A stretch of 39,125 nucleotides of DNA from a virus. The first letter of the stretch is position 1. Each line of letters opens with the position of its first letter. This document shows positions 15,158 through 23,432 of the stretch, piece by piece. The notes under the pieces were generated by a model. That model had not been told where the DNA came from. It was given only the letters and a program-made list of their open reading frames with translations, and searched no databases. Location of the stretch: positions 1 to 39,125 of the IMG/VR virus record IMGVR_UViG_3300046170_000167; one strand, written 5' to 3'. The translations under genes were made by a program, and so were the position numbers.

Positions 15158-15600
15158 TAGATTACCTTTATCTTTGGGTGGCTTGGATACTGTGGATTGT
15201 AAATACGCTCAATAACAATGTCGTCTCTATTTGCACCTATATATCCCTTACCATTCATAAGGACTAAGCCTTCATCAGTCGTAGAACGAAGAAGATCGGC
15301 TATAAAACTCTTTTGCTGTGATGGCGGTATGTATGAATAAACACAACCCATAGCTATCACCAAATCAAACTGCTCTTTAGGCCATTCGTATCTAAAGTCT
15401 AACTCAGGATGTAATACCTTTGCCGCATCATGAATGTCGTAGCAGACAACAGGAAATGGTAAAAGCATTTCAACGTCACCATTACCACACCCTATAGACA
15501 AACAAGTACCACCATTATAATGCCTTCTGACTTTGTAAGCTGTACGCTTTATGTGAGCTTGATAATCATCAAAGATGTTTTCGTATGTTCTACTGATCAT
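15157..15600 (-). CDS. SAM-dependent methyltransferase-like protein, 147 aa
   Basis: The sequence has a class I methyltransferase motif I (CLSIGCGNGD, about residues 33-42), a motif II-like VVCYDIHDAAKV, and a motif IV region FDLVIAMGCVYSYI. It is shorter than most full enzymes and its target is not evident. The ATG at 15600 has AGGGA in front; an upstream ATG at 15666 would overlap the previous gene by 49 bases. It lies between fibre genes and lysis genes, so modification of a virion protein, small molecule or cell-envelope target is possible. Confidence 0.7.
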   Translation of the reverse strand: MISRTYENIFDDYQAHIKRTAYKVRRHYNGGTCLSIGCGNGDVEMLLPFPVVCYDIHDAAKVLHPELDFRYEWPKEQFDLVIAMGCVYSYIPPSQQKSFIADLLRSTTDEGLVLMNGKGYIGANRDDIVIERIYNPQYPSHPKIKVI

Positions 15601-15617
15601 ACATTCCCTAAAATCAC

Positions 15618-15992
15618 TTATACTTTCGGGTTCTCTGCTTTGATTAGTGCTACATGAGATTGCCATGCTTCCAGTCCATTCTCAGTTATGTACTCTATCT
15701 GCGACTCTATTGAGCCGTAGGCATCAATCCGATTACTGTACCATTCGGGGTCAGTGTAACTTCCGTCATGAGTTTCTAAAGGCGTTGGCAATGGGCTGGC
15801 TGTTCTTGTTTGACCAACAGTTAGAGTAAGACTTGTAGGGTTCGCCCCTATCTTAGGCTTAAATTCCCACGCAAGCGCATCTAATTCGTCTGCCGTCATG
15901 TCTGCTTTTAAAACAATCTCAGCCCAACTTTGGTCAGGATAACGAACCGTAGCTATGCCACCTTCAATCTTCTCTATTGTATAATCACTCAT
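15618..15992 (-). CDS. Putative tail fibre assembly chaperone-like protein, 124 aa
   Basis: The protein has a start with ATVRYPDQSWAEIVL, a proline-rich middle (ASPLPTPLETHDG), and a C-terminal EWYSNRIDAYGSIESQIEYI region. The last part resembles short proteins encoded directly after fibre genes (XkdW-like or tail chaperone families). Position after the adhesin and fibre genes supports an assembly role. The assignment is by pattern only. Confidence 0.5.
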   Translation of the reverse strand: MSDYTIEKIEGGIATVRYPDQSWAEIVLKADMTADELDALAWEFKPKIGANPTSLTLTVGQTRTASPLPTPLETHDGSYTDPEWYSNRIDAYGSIESQIEYITENGLEAWQSHVALIKAENPKV

Positions 15993-15993
15993 T

Positions 15994-16134
15994 TTACCAC
16001 TTCCTTATAGGACACTTTGCTGCTTTCAGTTTTACCTTTAAAGGCATAATACAACGACACTTCTTACACTGACTTATTGATGGCCTAAACCATTCGCAAG
16101 CACGACAGATTTCCATACGCTCTTCACTAGTCAT
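15994..16134 (-). CDS. Small Cys-rich zinc-ribbon-like protein, 46 aa
   Basis: The product has the pattern ERMEICRACEWF...CKKCRCIMPLK...CPIRKW, with paired Cys suited to zinc binding. Very similar small proteins occur in many marine tailed phages; their function is unknown. AGGAG lies seven bases before the second ATG (16134), which is chosen over the ATG at 16137. The gene fills the gap between the adhesin and the chaperone-like gene. Confidence 0.75.
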   Translation of the reverse strand: MTSEERMEICRACEWFRPSISQCKKCRCIMPLKVKLKAAKCPIRKW

Positions 16135-17123
16135 CATGCTGCTCCTGAAAGTGTGCCTGTGTTATTCATAGTGTAGGCCACTGTATAGATAACAGCCGCC
16201 CCAGCCGCACCGCCTGATGCACCAGCAGATCCAGCAGAACCATTAGAAGCATTACCGTTAGCACCTGTGCTACCTGTTGCACCTGTTGAACCTGATGAAC
16301 CATAAGCTCCACCACCGCCGCCTGTGCCGCCTGTGCCGCCAGTACCAGCGTTAGTTCCACCAGCCGCCCCTGCGCTACCAGCAGAACCTGTGCCAGCCGA
16401 TTGGTTGTAACCTTGGCCTACTGCTCCAGCACCACCAGCACCACCAGCACCACCAGTTGTTGAAACCGTTGCTCGACAAGTTACAGTGGCTTTGTTGTCA
16501 TCCATAGAACACATTAAACCATTGCTACAACTAACCGCTGTTTCGCCGCCAGCACAGAATTGTTGCCCACCGCCGCCACAGCCAGAAGGACACCCCCCTG
16601 ACCTAACTGTATCCTGATTAAACGAACCGTTACCGCCCTGCCCACCAGTGCCGCCAGTACCACCGCCGCCACCGCCACCAGCGATGAGGCCAGTGTTAGC
16701 GACAGTTATTCCAGAAGAAGCAATACGAATAGCATTACCACCAGCACCACCAACAGCACCACCAAAGCCGATAACACTTCCAGCATTAGTGATTGTTAGT
16801 GTGCCGCCCATACCGCTAGGGGCTGTAAGGGCATCAGATGAGCCTGTGCCGCCTATGGTTACGCCTGATGGTATGATAACTTCTTTAGGCACTGAACTTG
16901 CCCAGTCACTGCCAAATGTTGTTGAAAGGTCTACGTTTGTTGAGTTGCTCAGTGTCTGAAGAATCACACTAGTTGCACCATAAAAATCAGAAATACTTAT
17001 CTGACCAGAAGCAGGGATGCCAGCCGCCGCACCATAGTATTCGGATAGCGATATTGGTGCAGAACCACCAAACTCACCTTGAATATCACTAAGGGATATT
17101 TGTCCACTAGTTTGTAGAGCCAT
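16134..17123 (-). CDS. Glycine-rich tail adhesin, candidate receptor-binding protein
   Basis: The 329-aa protein starts with two copies of a short motif (SGQISLSDIQG and SGQISISDFYG), followed by a beta-rich segment and then a long part dominated by Gly, Ala, Ser and Thr (runs such as GAGGAGGAGAVG and GSTGATGSTGANG). Such Gly-rich repeats form stacked polyglycine helices in the gp38 adhesins of some T4-like phages. Between the Gly-rich blocks lies an insert with six Cys (about residues 177-217). It overlaps the long fibre gene by 17 bases, as expected for an adhesin or tip protein. GAGGAC precedes the start. Confidence 0.7.
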   Translation of the reverse strand: MALQTSGQISLSDIQGEFGGSAPISLSEYYGAAAGIPASGQISISDFYGATSVILQTLSNSTNVDLSTTFGSDWASSVPKEVIIPSGVTIGGTGSSDALTAPSGMGGTLTITNAGSVIGFGGAVGGAGGNAIRIASSGITVANTGLIAGGGGGGGTGGTGGQGGNGSFNQDTVRSGGCPSGCGGGGQQFCAGGETAVSCSNGLMCSMDDNKATVTCRATVSTTGGAGGAGGAGAVGQGYNQSAGTGSAGSAGAAGGTNAGTGGTGGTGGGGGAYGSSGSTGATGSTGANGNASNGSAGSAGASGGAAGAAVIYTVAYTMNNTGTLSGAA

Positions 17124-19852
17124 TCTTTAAGTCCTCTATTTCAGCCTTTAGCTCTTTAATTGCTTCTATGAGGTATCCGACTAGATTACCGTAAGCCACA
17201 GACTTATATTCTTCAGTTCTGACTAATTCTGGTGCAACCTTTTCCATTTCTTGTGCAATCACACCTGAACCAACTTTGCCATCTTTGGTGAATGTTACAC
17301 CACGCATAGCTGTAACTTTATCAAGCGCATTATTAATCGTTGTGATGTCTGATTTCAGACGTTCATCAGAGAAGGCTGTAATATCGCCTGTCGCTGTTAT
17401 TGCACCAGTTACATCTGCGCCTTGTGGGTCAAGCCTTAATATTGTGGGCAGATTGACCGCAACCCCTGCTGTTGTGCTTGAGGCTAACTCAAAGTTCATA
17501 TAGGCACTTGCCCCATCAACAGCAGCTTCTATTCTGTATGATGAGCCGTTTACATCAGGAATACCAGCATTATGATTAAAAGTTAAATTTGCATTACCAT
17601 GACCATCATTAGTTGTAAGTGCTACAGAACCTGAACCCTCACCTGATTCAATATACCCAGAAGAATTTACATTACCTGTAATAGCACACCCTGTGGCGGT
17701 GGTGGCGAATTTCTCTACGTTGTCGTAATACAGTTTTACATCGCCATTGTTAATAAACCTAGCCATAAACTCAGTAGCAGATGGGGTTGTAATGCGAACC
17801 TCACTACCGCCAGTAACAAGAAGATTTCCTGTGCCTGAGTCTTGAATCCAGCTATTCGTCCCGTCGTGATAAATCTGCAAGTCCCCAGCACCGAAGGTAG
17901 CTTTCACATTATCGCTGAAGTTTAAGTCGCCACTGGTCTTGGTATCTGCCGCATCGCTACGAAGGAATTGTGTGCTATTTACACCATCTAGGGTATCAGC
18001 AGCAAGACCACTACCAGCACCATCAACAGTCTTTATTAGAGTAAGTATCTCAGCTGCAGTCTGGTCTGCCGTAGCTCCAGCTTCAATGCCATCTAGTTTT
18101 GCACCATCAGCACTTACATCACGCCCATCGAATGTTTGACCAGCAGCAAAGGTCACTGCACCAGTCATAGTACCGCCTGATAGTGGTAACTTAGCGTCTA
18201 GTTCGGTCTGTAAACCGTCTACGTTTGAAATGATGTGATTGTGGCTATCATCAGCAATGGTTACTGCAATAGATGTTGTTCCAGAACCGCTAACGTCTCC
18301 ACTAAGAGTAATCGTTTGGTTACCAGTGATGTATCCAGCCCCATTTGTTAGCTGGTTGTTGTTACTTGGTATAGATGGAGTGCTGGTGAAGTTATTGTAG
18401 TCGAGGTAGTAACTACCTTCTTGACCATCTAATAAGTCGCCATCAAGACCACTGCCTGTACCATCGACAGACTTCACAGCCGTAAGTATCTCAGCAGCAG
18501 TCTGGTCAGCTGTAGCACCACTTTCGATGCCATCGAGCTTAGTCCCATCAGTTGATACATCTCGACCGTCTACATTGCCTGAAGTAATAAGATTAGGAAC
18601 AGTAACGTTTCCTGTAAAGGTTGCACCATTTAATGCAGCAAAACCTGTGCCTGAGATATAAGCAGCAACCCAAGCCGTTCCGTTGTATAGCTTGATTGCC
18701 CCAGCGTCAGAATTGTAATAGAGACTTCCAGCTACCAAAGCATCACCGTCATTATCTACTGTCGGTTCTGTAGCATTAGTGAATGTACCAAGGTATCTGT
18801 CATCAAAGTTATCGTAAGCAGCTAATGCACTGTCTCTCGCTGCTTCAGGCAGCGGTTTGTGCTGAAGATGCTGTGGATGCGCTTGATGCTGCAGCTGCAG
18901 CGGATGAAGCAGCAGCGAGCTTATCAGTGTTAACTATAGACTTATCTGCAGCAACAGTTGCTTTGTCTGATGCTACTGCTATTCTATCTGCAGCTGTTGA
19001 GGCTGCGTCTGCATTGGTTAGTACAACATCTGCATTTGTCGTTACTACGTCTGCTGCAGTGCTTACTGCATCTGATGCAGCTGATGAAGCACTTGATGCC
19101 GCTGCAGCTTGAGATGATGAAGCTGAAGATGCCGAAGATGCCGAATTGCTTTCGCTTGTCGAGGCATTAGAGGCAGATGTCGCGGCATTTGACGCAGAGG
19201 TCGCCGCTTCTCCAGCTTTTGTGGTCGCTATGCCAGCTTGAGTTGTCGCAGTTGAGGCAGAAGTTGACGCAGATGAAGAACTTGACGCCGCATTAGTTTC
19301 CGAAGTCGAGGCATTTGATTCAGAAGTTGCCGCCGCAGATGCACTTGCGGCACTAGCTGATGCTGATGTCGCACTATTTGATGCGCTTGTTGAGGCAGAA
19401 GATGCATAGCTAGCCGCATTAGTTTCGCTTGTAGAGGCATTAGTCTGGCTAGTTGAAGCCGAACTTGCGCTTGCCACCGCATTTGCTTCTGCTGCTTCTG
19501 CAGCAGCTTGAGCAGTCTGACTTGCAGTTTCCGAAGCGGATGCAGCTGAAGCTGATGATGCTGCAGCGTCTTTATAGGTTTCGGTTGTATTGCGATAGCT
19601 AAGAGCAGTATCTCTGGCTGCTTCTGATGCTAATTGTGCAGTTATACTTGCATCCCTAGCTGTTTCACTTGAAGTCTTTGCCGTTTCACTAAGTGTCTTG
19701 GCTGTCTCACTACCTGTTTTCGCTGTTTCACTAGCAGCTTGGGCTGCTTCTGCCGCTGCCTGGGCTGCCTCAGTTGCAACAACCTTTGTATCTATTGAGT
19801 TCTCAATCGAAACTGTAGTCCCTGATGATTTGTAAAAACTAGTGTTTGCCAT
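17107..19852 (-). CDS. Long tail fibre with S74 intramolecular chaperone, broken by one extra base
   Basis: Two frames (19852-18845 and one ending at 17107) form one fibre of about 914 aa if one base of the pair at 18848-18849 is removed: ...AQTAA runs on into EAARDSALAAYDNFDDRY. The N-terminal third is an Ala/Ser/Thr-rich helical repeat region; the middle has two copies of an about 50-aa module (DGRDVSTDGTKLDGIE and a close variant). The C-terminus has the S74 peptidase signature FSDERLKSDI (about 828) and GVIAQEMEKVAPELV. In this family the C-terminal domain trimerises the fibre and cuts itself off before the Ser. Confidence 0.88.
17980..18133 (-). repeat. Intragenic fibre repeat, copy 2
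   Basis: This encodes FDGRDVSADGAKLDGIE..., about 50 residues closely similar to the segment encoded at 18423-18576. It lies within the long tail fibre gene. The copies differ at scattered positions in DNA and protein, so this is an older duplication rather than a recent one. Confidence 0.75.
18423..18576 (-). repeat. Intragenic fibre repeat, copy 1
   Basis: This encodes VDGRDVSTDGTKLDGIE..., the partner of the segment at 17980-18133. Both contain GATADQTAAEILT and a G(S)GL..D.LDG end. Such modules often build repeated shaft segments in trimeric fibres. Confidence 0.75.
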
Positions 19853-19857
19853 GATTA

Positions 19858-20460
19858 CTAATACCTGTAGCTAGGGTTGATAACTTGAAGACTTCCGTTT
19901 AGCTCTTGGTCATTAGCCTGTTCTTGTACTTCAAGTATGAACTGGGTGAACTTCTTTTCAAACAGGTCAGACCGTTCATCTAAGAACCAGTCAGCTGCAT
20001 AAGTTAGTGCCGAATAGATCACAAGATCCGAAGCAACTTTAGCTATCTCGTTCTCATCCGTATCATTGACCATCTGCGTGAACTCCCCATGATAGTACAT
20101 CACCAGTTCACCTGACGCTGGCTGTGGATACAGAAACATCTTCTCGCCCTGTCTTGCAAAGAACTTTGGAACACCAGCGTAGATATTGCCGCTAAGTTCA
20201 CGGTATCTGTTCATCGTGATGCGCGTTAACTCTTGCGTCGTGTGATAAAGGTTTATCAATTCGATGAAGTCAGCTGGTAATGTTATATGAGGCGTTTGAC
20301 TGGTTATTGTATATTCTAAAGTTCTTTCACTCAGAGGTGACCGCAGTTGTCTCTGGATGCGGGTAATCCCCTGGTTGATGAAGGTGGCTGCCAGGGCGTC
20401 TGTCACATCACTCCGATTAAGAAGATCTTTAAAGTGTGTTTTAAGTTCACTGTAGTTCAT
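19858..20460 (-). CDS. Head-to-tail adaptor (tail tubular A-like role), 200 aa
   Basis: The protein has an N-terminal helix pair with FINQGITRIQRQLRSP (about 28-43), a middle beta part (PADFIELINLYH), and a long C-terminal helical region (DLVIYSALTYAADWFLDE). This matches the gp24-type adaptor proteins seen after the capsid gene in podoviruses unrelated to T7 in structure. It would form the ring between portal and tail. It does not resemble T7 gp11 in sequence. Confidence 0.65.
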   Translation of the reverse strand: MNYSELKTHFKDLLNRSDVTDALAATFINQGITRIQRQLRSPLSERTLEYTITSQTPHITLPADFIELINLYHTTQELTRITMNRYRELSGNIYAGVPKFFARQGEKMFLYPQPASGELVMYYHGEFTQMVNDTDENEIAKVASDLVIYSALTYAADWFLDERSDLFEKKFTQFILEVQEQANDQELNGSLQVINPSYRY

Positions 20461-20705
20461 TAGTTGGATCTCCGTGATTTAGTGCCAGAACACCGCCATT
20501 TCTTTCGGCTTAGCCTTAGAGGGCTGTTGGGGTCTTTAGCTGCTTTCGGGTGCTTCTTCATTTGACCTGCGGATCTTGAGCAATAACTATCGCCCTTCTT
20601 TGTTCCAGGCGCGATTGTGTAACCCTTTGCACCGTACCGGACTGTCTTAGTTCGACCAGTCTTCGGGTTCTTGATAGTCTTAGAGTACTTTTTACCTGCA
20701 GCCAT
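20460..20705 (-). CDS. Small basic protein, 81 aa
   Basis: The protein is rich in Lys, Arg and Ser (KKYSKTIKNPKTGRTKTVRYG, abbreviated from the start) with a GAKGYTIAPGTKKGDSYC block and a basic end. Similar small basic proteins occur in structural operons of many marine phages. The function is unknown; DNA or virion binding is plausible from charge. TAATG coupling joins it to the upstream gene. Confidence 0.7.
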   Translation of the reverse strand: MAAGKKYSKTIKNPKTGRTKTVRYGAKGYTIAPGTKKGDSYCSRSAGQMKKHPKAAKDPNSPLRLSRKKWRCSGTKSRRSN

Positions 20706-21004
20706 TAGACACTCTTATCCGTTGTGATGAAGTCCTCTAGGTTCTCAGCTTTGAGCCTTTTGATGATCTCTTGTGGCTTCTTACTACCATCGAGGATGTT
20801 AAAACCTTCGCGTATCCACTTTTCCACTACGATTACTGGAATGGATGCAACGCGCATGTATTCACCTTCTCGAACCTCAGAGCTATTGTTCTTCTCTTCT
20901 TTTAGTGAAGTGAGAAAGTCGTCAGACAGATGTTGATCCTTGCGAACAAACAAGCCGTCAGCGTTTGCGTCCCAAGCTGGGACGACATCAATCAGTTTAG
21001 TCAT
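20705..21004 (-). CDS. Hypothetical protein, 99 aa, after the capsid gene
   Basis: The frame opens at 21031, but the ATG at 21004 (MTKLIDVVPAWDANADGLF) has AAGGAG in front. It contains ASIPVIVVEKWIREGFN and a Lys/Glu-rich end. The family is not recognised. It lies just after the hairpin at 21025-21069, so it may be expressed at a lower level than the capsid. A small virion or adaptor-related protein is likely from position. Confidence 0.65.
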   Translation of the reverse strand: MTKLIDVVPAWDANADGLFVRKDQHLSDDFLTSLKEEKNNSSEVREGEYMRVASIPVIVVEKWIREGFNILDGSKKPQEIIKRLKAENLEDFITTDKSV

Positions 21005-21024
21005 GATATCTCCTTGGAAATGAA

Positions 21025-21069
21025 GATGCACAGCCAGGGAAAGGAGAGCAAAACCCCCAGCTGTGCATC
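21025..21069 (-). terminator. Strong hairpin after the major capsid gene
   Basis: A perfect 10-bp stem (GATGCACAGC/GCTGTGCATC) closes a loop of 25 bases in which GGG/CCC pairing could extend it. It lies between capsid stop and the next gene. The U tract is poor (TTCATTT), so a partial terminator or an RNA-processing or stabilising hairpin are both possible. T7 also has its main terminator just after its capsid gene. Confidence 0.7.
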
Positions 21070-21081
21070 ATTAGTTAGAAC

Positions 21082-21966
21082 TTAGGCAAGGCCAGTAATC
21101 ATACCGTCTGCGCTGAAGTTCATGTGCTTGAGTGACATTTCACCAACGACAAAGTGCTTGTCGGCATCGCCATTCTTCGCAAGCAGTGTGCGACTGAACG
21201 GACGAAGTGTGATGGAACGCCACATTGCTGGATCATACAGGAATGCATGAGTTGTCAGCTGGTGACGGTTAAGCACGACATTGTATGTACCGAATGGTGA
21301 TACATAGATATCGACTACGTTAGTCACTGTTCCGGAGTCACCGAAGTCACGGCGGCGTCCTGAAGCTGCAGCAAAGTCAGCAAGGATAGTTGCGTCTGAT
21401 GGTTTGATCATCATAACTGTTGGTTCTGAACCGTTGTCATAGCAATCTTCACCAAGCTCAAGTAACTTAGCTTCTGTCATTGCGTCAGTTGCATTAGCAC
21501 CTGCGTCAACAGAAGTTGAGATCATTTGAGTAGCTGAAGCCATCTCACGCGCAGTTGAACTGTCACCAGTAACAGCCGCATTATCGACACCAACGAAGGC
21601 ACGTTCCAGGTCACGCTTGATCTCTTTCAGTACTTTTGAAAGCTGATAAGCAGTCTCTTTTGCCCTGCCGAATGTTTTTATGGAGTCGCTTGTTGCACTC
21701 ACACTAAAAGCCTTGCTCAGGATTTGGGTGTTATTAGTGCGTGAAGTGGTAGGCGTGAGGGTTGCTAATGAGGCATCAGCACCTTCGACCTGCGCGTTGT
21801 TGGCGGCAGCAGCAAGGCTATCTTCCATCCATTCGAACACGCGAGCATGTACCTTTTCATCCTTAATGGATGTGTAAAAAGGCACATCAGTTGGTGTGAT
21901 ATCCGTAATTAAATCGGAAACGTCTTCAGCTTTGCCGACCTGATCATAAGTTGTAAAAGTTGCCAT
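21082..21966 (-). CDS. Major capsid protein, SU10 type (DUF5309-like)
   Basis: The 294-aa protein starts MATFTTYDQVGKAEDVSD with DITPTDVPFYTSI and FEWMEDSLAAA, a pattern of the SU10-type HK97-fold capsid family rather than T7 gp10. Later parts include ERAFVGVDNAAVTG, an MMIKPSDATILADFA segment, and FVVGEMSLKHMNFSADG near the end. It follows the scaffold gene with 29 bases between them. The hairpin after its stop may protect or separate its message. It is the main shell protein of the virion. Confidence 0.9.
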   Translation of the reverse strand: MATFTTYDQVGKAEDVSDLITDITPTDVPFYTSIKDEKVHARVFEWMEDSLAAAANNAQVEGADASLATLTPTTSRTNNTQILSKAFSVSATSDSIKTFGRAKETAYQLSKVLKEIKRDLERAFVGVDNAAVTGDSSTAREMASATQMISTSVDAGANATDAMTEAKLLELGEDCYDNGSEPTVMMIKPSDATILADFAAASGRRRDFGDSGTVTNVVDIYVSPFGTYNVVLNRHQLTTHAFLYDPAMWRSITLRPFSRTLLAKNGDADKHFVVGEMSLKHMNFSADGMITGLA

Positions 21967-21995
21967 TTGATTACTCCAATCTGGCTATGGGTTGA

Positions 21996-23027
21996 TTACT
22001 CTTCCCAACGACTCATGATTGCATCAGCGATATCATCCAGATCCCTAGAGTTACGAAGTTTGGCTTGGACTTCTTTTGCCTTAGCCATGCGCCTGTCAGT
22101 CTTTGTTGAAGGGGCTTTCTTACTGCGTAAAACCTTTTGTTGTTGTTTTGCAGAAGTCTTCTTCTTAACAGCAACTTTCTTACCTTGATCGAACATACGG
22201 GCTTTGTTCAATAGCTTGATCACAACTGGATCAACGTATTGATCGACTTGTTCCTGGGGTAACCCCTGGGACACGCCATAAGCTCTGATGTCGTTGTACA
22301 GGTTGTTAGACCAGTCGGGGATCTCCGTTTGAAGAACCTTAACTGCTTCTGACGCCTGTTGTTTCAAAGTCTGTTGTTGCTGTTGTTTTAATTCACCGTA
22401 AAAGGCATCAGCTTCTGATTGTAGAAACTTAATGTTCTCTTCGGCAGCCTGAGCTTCCTTTCGCAACTGTGCAAAGTCTGATGCTTCCATTGTTCTGGAA
22501 GCAACAAGCATATCCACGTCTGCATAAGGCTTGTACTGCTCTTGGGCTTTCTCTAACATCTTCTGCATAACTACATGGGTCTTTTCGATATTCGCCTCAG
22601 CGACCTTTCGTTGCTGGGCTACATCTTGAGACTTTCGGGTTAGTGACGCTTCTTGTCCGTAGAGACGCTTCAAATCAGATACGGATACTTGTAGATCTTC
22701 GCCTTCGACAGTGATGCTGACCAGCTGATCGTCTGACAACGGTTCGTTTTCAACCGTGTCATCACTTTCATCTGCGTCGTCTTCATCATCGTCGTCGGCA
22801 TCTCCAAGGTCTTCATCTTCATCGATATCGACTTCTTCGGCTTCATCGTCATCATCGAACAGTTCACCTGGACTTGTCTCGTCGTCTTCGGTGTCTGCTG
22901 CCTCAACCGTAGGTTCTGACTGATCCTCTTCAGGACGTTCTTCCCAATTGGCTAAAATGGCATCTGCAGCGTCGTCTAGGTCTTCAAGGACACGCTGCTC
23001 TTTCTGGGTTTCATTTAAGTCGCTCAT
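21996..23027 (-). CDS. Capsid scaffolding protein, acidic, 343 aa
   Basis: The first third is very acidic (FDDDDEAEEVDIDEDEDLG region), the middle is long helical and Gln-rich (AEENIKFLQSEADAF, KQQQQQTLKQ), and the last third is basic before an acidic end. It lies between portal and capsid, the standard place of scaffolds. A short motif occurs at both ends: DLDDAADAILANWEE near residues 16-30 and DLDDIADAIMSRWEE as the last 15 residues. Terminal helices of phage scaffolds commonly contact capsid protein. Confidence 0.88.
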   Translation of the reverse strand: MSDLNETQKEQRVLEDLDDAADAILANWEERPEEDQSEPTVEAADTEDDETSPGELFDDDDEAEEVDIDEDEDLGDADDDDEDDADESDDTVENEPLSDDQLVSITVEGEDLQVSVSDLKRLYGQEASLTRKSQDVAQQRKVAEANIEKTHVVMQKMLEKAQEQYKPYADVDMLVASRTMEASDFAQLRKEAQAAEENIKFLQSEADAFYGELKQQQQQTLKQQASEAVKVLQTEIPDWSNNLYNDIRAYGVSQGLPQEQVDQYVDPVVIKLLNKARMFDQGKKVAVKKKTSAKQQQKVLRSKKAPSTKTDRRMAKAKEVQAKLRNSRDLDDIADAIMSRWEE

Positions 23028-23034
23028 CGTAGAC

Positions 23035-23289
23035 TTATTTCCCTTCGCTGTTGTTGCGGTTAATGATCTCGTCCCTCACGGTCACTCGCTGTTGTAGAGT
23101 GTGGACGATATCGACCAGCGCACGGTAGAATGAATATGTCGCTTCACGACCTGCCGTGTCTTCTGGTTTACTACTGGTAAACGTACTAAACGATGACTCG
23201 ACTAGACTATTTACAGTCCGGTTAAATACATCGTCGTTGATTAAGATCTCAGCGTCGTTTCCAGCTGCGATCAGTTCTTCTTCACTCAT
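23035..23289 (-). CDS. Small acidic hypothetical protein, 84 aa
   Basis: AGGAGAG precedes the ATG. The product is MSEEELIAAGNDAEIL..., acidic and probably helical, with a C-terminal DIVHTLQQRVTVRDEI. It sits between portal and scaffold. Similar-sized unknown proteins are common at this place in podoviruses. The function is unknown; a virion or scaffold-related role is inferred from position. Confidence 0.7.
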   Translation of the reverse strand: MSEEELIAAGNDAEILINDDVFNRTVNSLVESSFSTFTSSKPEDTAGREATYSFYRALVDIVHTLQQRVTVRDEIINRNNSEGK

Positions 23290-23307
23290 TTTGCTCTCCT
23301 AAAGTTG

Positions 23308-23427
23308 TTAAGACTTACGCATCTTCTTTGATGCTTTCTTCTTGGCTTTCTGTTTGGCGGCTGCTGACTTAGCTGCTGCCATCCCCGATTTGGTGTACGG
23401 GTATTTCTTTCCGGCTACATAAGGCAT
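23308..23427 (-). CDS. Small basic protein, 39 aa
   Basis: The product is MPYVAGKKYPYTKSG followed by an Ala/Lys-rich helix. It starts five bases after the portal stop, with AGGAT upstream. Close variants of this MPY..GKK.PYTK..G protein are known next to portal or other structural genes in marine phages. The function is unknown; its charge suggests contact with DNA or the capsid lumen. Confidence 0.75.
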   Translation of the reverse strand: MPYVAGKKYPYTKSGMAAAKSAAAKQKAKKKASKKMRKS

Positions 23428-23432
23428 ATCGT

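Noticed and set aside
18840-18855. Programmed ribosomal frameshift in the tail fibre
   Set aside because: No slippery heptamer or following structure is evident, and two other genes show the same kind of one-base excess, so sequence error is simpler.
17107-19852. CRISPR-like or diversity-generating repeats in the fibre region
   Set aside because: Repeats are coding Ala/Ser or module repeats without spacers, and no reverse transcriptase or template repeat is present in the window.
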